Shown: positions 1 through 5,180 of the stretch, piece by piece
How positions within the stretch are numbered: position 1 is the first letter of the stretch
How the letters are laid out: the number at the start of each line of letters is the position of its first letter
From: Candidatus Poribacteria bacterium
Lineage (GTDB): Bacteria; Poribacteria; WGA-4E; UBA9662
Reading direction: 5' to 3'
Length of the DNA: 5,180 bases
NCBI GenBank assembly: GCA_002699335.1
Contig: PACG01000252.1
Coordinates: 3,570-8,749 of the forward strand
Notes under the pieces: generated by a model
What the model was told of the DNA's origin: nothing
What the model saw: the letters and a program-made list of their open reading frames with translations, nothing else
Databases searched by the model: none
Made by a program: the position numbers and the translations under genes

Positions 1-2
1 AG

Positions 3-344
3 AGGCCAGTTCTACCGATCTCCGTCATCTCCTTTCATAGCATAGCAGACGACATTGTTCCCTACGGTCAGAAAGGCTCATCCGGAAGGGGCATGCTAAC
101 CACTCAAGAGTCAGTCAAGTTCTTTGCCCGGCATAATAGCTGCGATGGCTCAATACGCTCCGACATCAACCAGGCTAAAGTCCACATTGACACCTGGAGA
201 AATGGTAAGTCTTCGACCGAAGTTCAGCTTTACAGTGTTGAGAACGGCAACCAGGGCTGGCCCCGGGAAAGCTACCATTCAGTTGCTGCTACCCAAATCA
301 TCGGGCAGTTTTTCAAAGCGCATCCTCGCCCATTGAGTAACTAG
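3..344 (+). CDS. LpqC/PHB-depolymerase-like esterase, C-terminal part (5' end outside window)
   Basis: The frame is open from the left edge to TAG at 342-344, giving 113 residues; the ATG at 93 is internal, because homology to the family continues upstream of it. Visible blocks match the C-terminal half of the alpha/beta-hydrolase esterase family that includes LpqC and polyhydroxybutyrate depolymerases (COG3509-like). They are HSIADDIVPY at visible residues 12-21 (family HGTAD..VPY, carrying the catalytic Asp), FFARHNSCD near 40-48 (family F.A.HNGC), TEVQLYSVENGNQGWP near 72-87, and IIGQFFKAHPRP at the end. Known members hydrolyse short polyesters or feruloyl/acetyl esters on polysaccharides and are usually secreted; whether this one has a signal peptide cannot be seen. 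The family has GGGHTWP or GGGHGWP around the catalytic His. Here the matching residue is Gln (CAG at 252-254), one base from a His codon, so the product is probably inactive or the gene is decaying. It converges with the creatininase fragment to its right. The family call is firm; the substrate is unknown. Confidence 0.75.
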   Translation, partial: RPVLPISVISFHSIADDIVPYGQKGSSGRGMLTTQESVKFFARHNSCDGSIRSDINQAKVHIDTWRNGKSSTEVQLYSVENGNQGWPRESYHSVAATQIIGQFFKAHPRPLSN

Positions 345-434
345 GATTGAGGTCGTCTAGCATTACACCATATTCTCTTGCTACTTAACCTGCTCCTTTA
401 AACCGGCTGGAACTCTGGGAGCAGATAAGGCCAT

Positions 435-611
435 TCACTGAGATCGCAAGGCAGCCAGAGGTGAGGTGGCCGCGTCAACCTTGAGCGGCAGGTGCAGTCC
501 ATGCCCTTCGTTACTTCCGGTGGGCAGTATGGCCAGCTCCACGTCGTCCCGGATGTCCTCCACTTCGGCGAAGGCCATGTCCGACAGATGCACTTTGGTG
601 TCGTCGGACAT
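435..611 (-). pseudogene. Creatininase-family amidohydrolase, truncated N-terminal fragment (58 aa)
   Basis: An ATG at 609-611 opens a 58-codon frame that ends in TGA at 435-437. The start is supported by AGGAG (plus strand 620-624) eight bases upstream. The product begins with a segment typical of the creatininase family (VHLSDMAFAEVEDI), followed by ILPTGSNEGHGLHLPLKVDAA at about residues 29-49. This matches the family signature PxGSxExHGxHLPxxTD, whose Glu, His and Asp are metal ligands; all three are present. Full-length members have about 240-270 residues and form hexamers that hydrolyse creatinine or related cyclic amides and formamides. Here homology stops just after the Asp motif, and the last residues look like random sequence. 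A possible weak continuation (SAPRVPAGL, resembling the family's aPxvpyG) follows the stop in the same frame but is too short to trust. The later catalytic parts are missing, so this is almost surely a non-functional remnant. It is too short for common ORF callers. Confidence 0.7.
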
Positions 612-619
612 GGCCGCGG

Positions 620-624
620 CTCCT
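620..624 (-). promoter_or_regulatory. Shine-Dalgarno sequence of the creatininase fragment
   Basis: On the minus strand the sequence is AGGAG, then eight bases, then ATG at 611-609. This is a near-consensus site at a normal distance. It fixes the start of the 58-codon frame and shows that the fragment is the true 5' end of a gene rather than a random internal piece. Confidence 0.6.
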
Positions 625-647
625 AGCTGAATTTCAATCCCGTAATC

Positions 648-668
648 GGGTAACTTGTAATGTTACCC
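648..668. repeat. 7-bp inverted repeat upstream of the creatininase start
   Basis: GGGTAAC (648-654), a seven-base spacer TTGTAAT, then GTTACCC (662-668) form a perfect 7-bp dyad centred about 47 bases upstream of the ATG. The position and the spaced-dyad form would suit an operator for a dimeric repressor. It could also be a small hairpin in the leader. CTTGTAA inside the dyad (654-660) recurs at 693-699 in the same AT-rich stretch. No particular regulator can be named. Confidence 0.4.
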
Positions 669-876
669 CTCAAAAGACGTGACCAAGTTTACCTTGTAAA
701 TATAAGCATTATCCAGATATTGTGTTACTCTACCTCAGGTGAAGTTAGCGGATTAATGTGTCATCTACAAACGAATATCCAGCCTAAAAAACTGTGATGA
801 AGATAAAGATAGTCACCACAGGCAAGAGAAAATCCGCAGTTCTCCAATGTTCGTTGACCGGCTCTTTCATTCCTTT

Positions 877-1924
877 CTATCGCAGCGGTATTAGAGTCAC
901 CGTGTTGGAGACACCGATCAGCTTCTGCTTCAGGCTGCTGTGGGGTAGAATCGCAAGCTGCTTATGACAGTTCTTCAGAGGCGCGAAGCCGGGTGCGCCG
1001 GTTACTAGGGCCGCGCGCAATCGCTCGTTGTCCCAACTCAGCCATCTACCGACGTGGAGCCTAGTGTCCTTGCGCTGCGTTCCGATGCTGGTGTTCACCG
1101 CGCCCTCGAAGCGCGGCAGCAGCCGGACACGCTTGGTATCAAGGTCGTACTCGCCGAGGATGACGGTCTTTCGCATACCTGATACGCGTATGTGCAGCGA
1201 CATGGAAAGGCTGTTTTTTCCATCGAAACCACGGTGCCACCATCTTGGGCTTGTATGCCGGGACATGTCGACACCGTAATCGCACAGGAACTCCTCCAGC
1301 TATTCGTTGTTGCCCCGTTGGGCGTCAAAGATGAGCCAAACGTGCAGCAGGTGGATGGTCAGCTTTCCGTCCACGCGGTACGTCTTCCGATACGGGCTTG
1401 CTCAGGTATAGCTCGCGTCTCCGACCGTAGGAACGAAAGGTCATGGTGTTGTCGAAGGCGACGAAGGCCATCGTACCGGCGATCATTCGCTCCCGGCTCG
1501 AGGTCCCATGCCCCAGCACGGTCTGGTTCACGTCAGACTCGATTAACAGGAAATTGAATCCTTCAGGGACATCTGATTGAGCTTGGCCTCCTTCTTGAAC
1601 GTGATCATGATCTCATCGACCATCATGGCCACCGGTGCCAGATAAGGCCGGCGGAACTTCCAGTTGTGGGAGATGGTGGTCGCCAGTTTCGTTGTTTTTC
1701 TCTTTAGGGACGTGGATTTGAAATCAAAGCGCGCCTTTGGCGTACTGATGATCGCCGACGTATTCGGTGACCGTCAGATCGTGTCCTCCAAGACGCCGTG
1801 TGTAACGCATCGTCGCCCATCCATTATCGACCTCCAGCTACGGGGCGATCTTGGAGGCTATCGGAGAAATGCTGCTGCCTTCGATGCGATTAATCTGCTT
1901 TTGGGTCCAGGTAATACTACTAAT
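877..1924 (-). pseudogene. Decayed coding region of an unrecognised protein, roughly 340 residues
   Basis: Minus-strand pieces with protein-like composition join into one product if several lesions are repaired. From upstream to downstream: (1) a frame opening after TGA 1925-1927, interrupted by TAG at 1838-1840, continuing through GWATMRYTRRLGGHDLTVTE to TGA 1724-1726; (2) a second frame in use by about 1700, containing NWKFRRPYLAPVAMM and DEIMITFKKEA, down to about 1562; (3) a third frame from about 1562 to 1393 containing GFNFLLIESD, MIAGTMAFVAFDN and FRSYGRRRELYLSK; (4) a return to the second frame at about 1393 with YRVDGKLTIHLLHVW, a TAG at 1300-1302, then CDYGVDM, HVGRWLSWDN and VSNTVTLIPLR, ending in TAG 877-879. 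The shift at 1562 fits loss of one base and that at 1393 fits gain of one base. I do not recognise the family and see no signal peptide, transmembrane segment or known catalytic motif. It is soluble-looking with many aromatic residues and mixed charge. That it was one gene is inference. Confidence 0.45.
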
Positions 1925-2049
1925 TCAACACAGCATACACCGCATAGAAAGCGGAAAATCCGTACATAGCCACTGACGGAGTTCCTGAACCCATATTCTA
2001 ACCGATGACTTTTAGGATCAGGAGTGCGCGTAAGCTGCTACGGCAAATG

Positions 2050-2098
2050 TCCAACCCAGTGCGGGGCTGGCCGGTAAATCAATGTGTCATGGGTTGGA
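2050..2098. repeat. 9-bp perfect inverted repeat with a 31-base spacer
   Basis: TCCAACCCA (2050-2058) is matched by TGGGTTGGA (2090-2098). The spacer holds the first copy of a TGGCCGGTA direct repeat whose second copy lies just outside at 2104-2112. There is no T tract after either arm, so it is not a standard terminator. It might be the trace of a recombination or insertion site, or chance. Confidence 0.35.
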
Positions 2099-2160
2099 AT
2101 TATTGGCCGGTAGTCCGAGGTACGCTTTGTGTCCGGCACCTTTGACTGAGAGCGCTGTGG

Positions 2161-2184
2161 AAAGAAAATACCCGAAGGGCTATC
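2161..2184 (-). terminator. Possible weak Rho-independent terminator of the sialidase-like gene
   Basis: Read on the minus strand, about 60 bases after the sialidase-like stop codon, the sequence is ATAgCCC, loop TTC, GGGTAT, then TTTCTTT. The stem has three G-C and three A-T pairs with one bulged G, and is followed directly by a T-rich tail. The short imperfect stem makes this tentative. Confidence 0.35.
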
Positions 2185-2244
2185 ACTACAAGCGACGAGA
2201 TCATAAGCTTGGCCAATGGAAAAGAGTCTGTGGGTAATCGGGCA

Positions 2245-3840
2245 TTATGCAATATCTTCTGGTTCAAGGTGAACCCCGACGAGATGGCTTTTTCCGGCTA
2301 TATCACCACAGTTGGTGTAGTCGACGAGAATGATTCGACCATCCGGTAATGTGAGCCAGGAGGAGTAGCCATGATCTGGGTAGGGTTTCTGATCTGGATG
2401 GTTGGCATGGATTTGTACCATGCGGTTGCGTTGATACTGGTCAGGATAGTCGCCGGATGCAGCAGACCAACGCCATGACCAGTCTTCAAGTACTCTGTTT
2501 TTGGATGAGAAGGATACTGCTATCCAGTTACTTGTGCCCGCGTTGCCCCATTGCCCGAACATAGTGCGCATGTCCGGACGAGCGCCTCGGAAATCTGAAA
2601 TATTGCTTTCTCCGCGAAAGACATTGCGAGAGATGAGGTCTTCTCCGTCCAGTTGTACCCGTAGCAATCCGCCTTTGTGTCGAATAGCGATCTTTCTCGG
2701 GCGAGAGAAGTCGGCTTTTTTGTGGAGGTCGGTGCGCTGAACTTCGCTGAGGGTCATGAAATCAGCCCCGATATAGAGTAGGGCATCAACGCTTCCGCAG
2801 GACATAAATGCGATCGGTTCTCCTGGGGGGCCTTCCACTTTGAGTTCCACTTCGAAGTCGACAGTGCTGAATCGATTCTGGGGTGGCAACAGGCTGTAGC
2901 GGCACTCATGCTCAGGTTCGTTTTCAATGATAAGAGCCCCATCTTTTAGCGTTGCACTGTACTTTCTGCGGGGGCCTCCGATGACATAGGTACCCGCCTC
3001 TTTTTTTAAGTCGCCAATCCAGGCGTAACAACCCAGGCCGCCGTTGACGTGGCGGCCGGTGACCATGCAGCGGCCATCGACGAGTTGTTTCACGTAGGGG
3101 CGGTGCAGTGCAAAAGGGCACATTTGAGGGGCGCTCCAGGTTTGGCCATTGTCCTGAGAAAAGGTGACAAAGCTAGGAATACCACCCGAGTGATTTTCTC
3201 GCATGACACAGGCCAGTTCCTGACCACCATCCAGGATTACGAGAGCGCCTTCACAAAAGCGGTGATAACCATCGTGTGCGACGATGACCTGATTACCCCA
3301 GCTTTTGCCGCCATCGGTGGAGGTGGTCATGATTTCGGCGAACTCCTGACTTTCGCGCAGCATGACGTGTGAACAAACGGCAAGACGTCCGTCTGGCAAT
3401 TCCATTATTCGATCGGGTTCAAAGCCTGTGATATTGGGTTTGTGCGGACCATCCCAGCTTTTGCCGCCGTCGGTACTCCACCAGAGCCAGTTGCCTGGCG
3501 GTTGATCTTGGTGGAAGTGACTGAAATCGTCGTGGTCGCAGATAACGGCAATCCGATCGTCGCTGTGCAGGCTAATACGTGGCGTGACCAGGCGTTCGTC
3601 ACCTTTGCTGCGATCCGCAGTTGCCACTTCACTCAGTTTGTCCCAAGTCTGGCCATCGTCGTCGCTGTGCAGGATGGTGAGAATTTGCGTTGTTTCTCCC
3701 CAGTGTGCTTCGGTATCGGAGTAAACGAGGAGGAGACGGCCGGATTTAAGTCGGATGATGTCGGGGTTTTTTGTGAATCGGCCGGGACTTCGCCAAGCAT
3801 CGAAAATTTTGTCTGCGACAGATCTTGGATGAATGTACAT
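2245..3840 (-). CDS. Sialidase-like BNR/Asp-box protein with inserted jelly-roll-like domain
   Basis: This is an intact 531-residue gene. ATG at 3840-3838 is preceded by GAGGA and a short spacer. Four Asp boxes (SxDxGxxW) define a beta-propeller of the sialidase superfamily: SDDDGQTW at 59-66, STDGGKSW at 122-129 and 174-181, and SQDNGQTW at 228-235. Sialidase-like positions include Glu197 (RFCEGALV), Arg214 (CVMREN) and Arg247 (LHRPYVKQL.DGR). The usual FRIP Arg of the catalytic triad is not seen; the matching place reads FTKNPDII (22-29), with Lys24. Residues about 290-450 look like a concanavalin/LamG-type beta-sandwich (IAIRHKGGLLRVQLDGEDL at 384-402), and a propeller blade resumes at about 486-525 (GYSSWLTLPDGRIILVDY). 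There is no signal peptide or membrane segment, so it is predicted to be cytoplasmic. A sulfatase remnant lies directly upstream, which suggests glycan degradation. Many such proteins are not true sialidases, so the substrate is open. It is the only large gene here without a visible lesion. Confidence 0.85.
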   Translation of the reverse strand: MYIHPRSVADKIFDAWRSPGRFTKNPDIIRLKSGRLLLVYSDTEAHWGETTQILTILHSDDDGQTWDKLSEVATADRSKGDERLVTPRISLHSDDRIAVICDHDDFSHFHQDQPPGNWLWWSTDGGKSWDGPHKPNITGFEPDRIMELPDGRLAVCSHVMLRESQEFAEIMTTSTDGGKSWGNQVIVAHDGYHRFCEGALVILDGGQELACVMRENHSGGIPSFVTFSQDNGQTWSAPQMCPFALHRPYVKQLVDGRCMVTGRHVNGGLGCYAWIGDLKKEAGTYVIGGPRRKYSATLKDGALIIENEPEHECRYSLLPPQNRFSTVDFEVELKVEGPPGEPIAFMSCGSVDALLYIGADFMTLSEVQRTDLHKKADFSRPRKIAIRHKGGLLRVQLDGEDLISRNVFRGESNISDFRGARPDMRTMFGQWGNAGTSNWIAVSFSSKNRVLEDWSWRWSAASGDYPDQYQRNRMVQIHANHPDQKPYPDHGYSSWLTLPDGRIILVDYTNCGDIAGKSHLVGVHLEPEDIA

Positions 3841-3845
3841 GGAAT

Positions 3846-3850
3846 TCCTC
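3846..3850 (-). promoter_or_regulatory. Shine-Dalgarno sequence of the sialidase-like gene
   Basis: On the minus strand the leader reads GAGGAATTCC directly before ATG. The purine block GAGGA lies five to six bases from the start codon. This supports the ATG at 3840 and argues for independent translation, not dependence on the broken sulfatase frame upstream. Confidence 0.55.
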
Positions 3851-3943
3851 GTTTTTACTGAAGTTTAGGTTGAAAGTCCTGTTTCTTTTCCTCGTTAGTC
3901 TTTGAAGCCTATGGTGAACAATCCTTCAGATGTGTAGGTGAAG

Positions 3944-4249
3944 TTAGATTACCACGGCCATTGCCCTCATCTTTGGACTACGCAATAAGGTCTTATGATT
4001 GTGGCGTTCTCTGAAATCTTCTATTAGGTGGTAGAATTTGTCCCTACTGGAGAGGTTAATGCTGAGTTGCCATTCTTTGGTAAATACACAACGGATAGAA
4101 TGTAGACCATCGTACTGAGAATGTGAAATGCCAAAGCAGTTGTATTCGATGACCTGGTCCTGTAGTGTGTAAACATTACCCTTGAGCATTGAAGCGGGAG
4201 ATCAGCCTGCATAGTCTGCGCGAGGTGTAAAGGAATTCTGGTCGTCGGC
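3944..4249 (-). pseudogene. Sulfatase (arylsulfatase family), C-terminal remnant
   Basis: The frame from 4249 down to TAA 3944-3946 encodes the last part of a sulfatase, interrupted by TGA at 4202-4204. Before the stop the frame reads PRADYAG; after it, SPASMLKGNV. With the TGA read as Arg (CGA) this gives the family pattern dyaGrSl.pLLkG. Then come DQVIEYNCFG (family avf.Ey.g.g), IRCVFTKEWQLSINLSSRDKF and YHLIEDFRERHN, matching the usual C-terminal R.vRt.rwKlv.Nl.d.DELYDLe.DP.E..N. The normal tail after this block is lost. Family members are about 450-550 residues and cleave sulfate esters using a formylglycine; the N-terminal half with the C-x-P-S-R/A-x-R catalytic motif is absent from the window. 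Another in-frame TAG at 4250-4252 and loss of homology beyond it show that the gene is heavily truncated. It lies about 100 bases upstream of the sialidase-like gene on the same strand and was probably its operon partner. Confidence 0.7.
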
Positions 4250-4252
4250 CTA

Positions 4253-4425
4253 TATCGCAAATCGCACCAACGATTGGAGATATTTGCAACTCCTCTCCTC
4301 GCTCTAGAGGAGACATGCTCATCGGTTTCCCCTGCTCAGAGAGACGCGCTCCCTCGACGAGGCTACCTCCTCTGCGACCCTGATGTCAAGGTTGTTGGCG
4401 CAGGTGGGGGCGTGGACCCAGGTAA
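4253..4425. other. GC-rich spacer between sulfatase remnant and membrane-protein gene
   Basis: No gene can be named. The left part includes a 7-bp inverted repeat, TCTCCTC (4294-4300) and GAGGAGA (4307-4313), without a T tract. The right part, about 4322-4425, has coding-like composition on the minus strand, with a short frame (TWVHAPTCANNLDIRVAEEV) ending in TGA 4319-4321. It may be another gene scrap, but I do not recognise it. The missing N-terminal half of the sulfatase is not here. Confidence 0.35.
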
Positions 4426-5180
4426 TCAGATCCAAAATTGATATAACTGGGGTGAATTCAAGGCAATACCGGTAATTGCCCAAATACCGGTCAACGAAAA
4501 TTCACCTAAGATAAGCCCTAAGAACAGAGGAGTGGCTTGTCGATATCGCTTCAGGCCACCATGCCGTAGGATGAGATACTTCAGAACCCAGCTTGCCAAC
4601 ATACACGACCACAAAAGCTCATGCCGTAGCTCCCCGCCACTGCGTACCCTACCGGATGGAGAGACCACCATAAAAATAGAGCGCTCATAGTGGCTAGAAA
4701 ACAAACAACCACGAAGCCGAGACCTATTAGTCCTATGTGATAGTAATCGATTTCAGTTGGGCTGTGTAACCATTGCTGTAAGTATGACCACGGCTCTCGT
4801 CCCCAATCCAGAGAAGGATGGGGCATATTGTCAAGTCCGACCTTAAAACTGGTGTGAAGCAATATCCAGAAAGTGGCGACGATTCCGACGGCAACACCCA
4901 GTAGTATTGACCATACGGTTCTCTGCACCTCCATATCGCTTCTGTCGGCTATCTTAAATCCTTCTAGTTGATGGGGCATTATATGATTATCAAAGCGACG
5001 GCTGATAAACCAGAACAACGGCATTGTGATCCGTGAAGCTTGCGAAAGGTTAGCTGTCCCCACCGATGACGTTATCATCTGGATTGGTCCCCCAAAATGG
5101 ACATCGTGATCGGGGAATCCGACCTCTGCTCGCAGTCGAGTGATAGCGATGGAAAGGGCGTAAAAGAAGAGGAAAAAGGT
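4426..5180 (-). pseudogene. DUF6785-type polytopic membrane protein, C-terminal part, frameshifted
   Basis: The frame is open from the right edge, so the 5' end lies outside. It reads through to a premature TGA at 4581-4583, while homology moves to another frame that ends at TGA 4426-4428. Joined at the AAAA run 4613-4616, the visible product is about 251 residues. Its features recall the large bacterial membrane proteins annotated DUF6785/DUF6784 (OPT-like, about 600-650 residues; recalled from memory): ITRLRAEVGFPDHDVHFGGP after the first segment, LHPVGYAVAGSYGMSF, then LWSCMLASWVLKYLILRHGG, LKRYRQATPLFLGLILGEF and a Trp-containing end. Hydrophobic spans lie at about visible residues 1-13, 89-109, 148-171, 190-205 and 218-241. 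It presumably sits in the inner membrane; transport is suggested by topology but not shown. One T lost from an original TTTTT (coding strand) restores a single frame. It is either a true pseudogene or a homopolymer error. Confidence 0.75.

Larger units (their letters stand above)
612..876. other. Non-coding AT-rich stretch between two gene remnants
   Basis: No supportable gene lies here. The part from about 660 to 850 is clearly more AT-rich than its surroundings, as expected for an upstream regulatory region of the minus-strand creatininase fragment. Apart from the ribosome binding site and inverted repeat listed separately, there are only weak -10-like hexamers on the minus strand, such as TATATT near 697-702. 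None has a convincing -35 partner, so no promoter is called. Confidence 0.4.
1928..2244. other. Intergenic stretch downstream of the sialidase-like gene
   Basis: No gene is supported here. The stretch contains the 9-bp inverted repeat and the possible terminator listed separately. A direct repeat TGGCCGGTA occurs at 2068-2076 and 2104-2112. A 51-codon plus-strand frame at 2082-2237 has no ribosome binding site and no recognisable homology. Confidence 0.4.

Noticed and set aside
737..748. A 12-base repeat AGGTGAAGTTAG shared with 3936-3947
   Set aside because: One 12-base match is expected by chance in about 5 kb, and neither copy sits in a comparable context.
755..764. A 10-base repeat AATGTGTCAT shared with 2081-2090
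   Set aside because: Several 10-base matches are expected by chance in this length. No inverted partner or target duplication was seen, so it is not evidence for an insertion sequence.
1664..1969. A 101-codon plus-strand frame
   Set aside because: It lies opposite the decayed minus-strand coding region, whose segments look far more protein-like. Its own product has no recognisable motif.
2082..2237. A 51-codon plus-strand frame with a basic C-terminus (KGYHYKRRDHKLGQWKR)
   Set aside because: It has no ribosome binding site before its ATG and no recognisable homology, and it overlaps the possible terminator of the minus-strand gene.
3049..3861. Long plus-strand open frames opposite the sialidase-like gene
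   Set aside because: They are antisense shadows of the repeated Asp-box codons. The minus strand carries the clear homology, start signal and full length.
4294..4313. Hairpin TCTCCTC-N6-GAGGAGA as a terminator
   Set aside because: Neither strand has a T tract after the stem, and it lies more than 100 bases past the membrane-protein stop codon.
4609..4622. Programmed ribosomal frameshift in the membrane-protein gene
   Set aside because: No X-XXY-YYZ heptamer lies in the zero frame, and simple loss of one base from a homopolymer explains the break.

Overview
The window looks like chromosomal DNA from a free-living or symbiotic bacterium of the kind rich in sulfatases, sialidase-like proteins, creatininases and LpqC-type esterases. 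Poribacteria, Planctomycetota, Lentisphaerota and Armatimonadota all fit. This taxonomic guess rests on gene content and moderate GC only; there is no marker gene.

Layout from left to right. At 3-344 (+) lies the C-terminal end of an LpqC/polyhydroxybutyrate-depolymerase-like esterase, cut by the window edge, with Gln where the catalytic His is expected. At 435-611 (-) is a short 5' fragment of a creatininase-family gene with a good ribosome binding site and an inverted repeat upstream. At 877-1924 (-) is a long decayed coding region of a protein I do not recognise, broken by two nonsense codons and several frame changes. At 2245-3840 (-) is the only intact large gene, a 531-residue sialidase-like (BNR/Asp-box) protein carrying a jelly-roll-like insert. 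At 3944-4249 (-) is the C-terminal remnant of a sulfatase with an in-frame TGA. At 4426-5180 (-) is the C-terminal part of a DUF6785-type polytopic membrane protein, with a frameshift at a four-base A run and its 5' end beyond the right edge.

Apart from the esterase, all recognisable genes lie on the minus strand, so the likely ancestral order of transcription was membrane protein, sulfatase, sialidase-like protein, unknown protein, creatininase. Sulfatase, sialidase-like protein and transporter-like membrane protein together suggest a former locus for using sulfated or acidic glycans. Most of it is now broken, so the window reads as a decaying accessory region around one surviving gene. If the sequence comes from a draft or single-cell assembly, some single-base shifts could be errors, but the nonsense codons and truncations are harder to explain that way. 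I found no RNA genes, CRISPR array, transposase or convincing new system.
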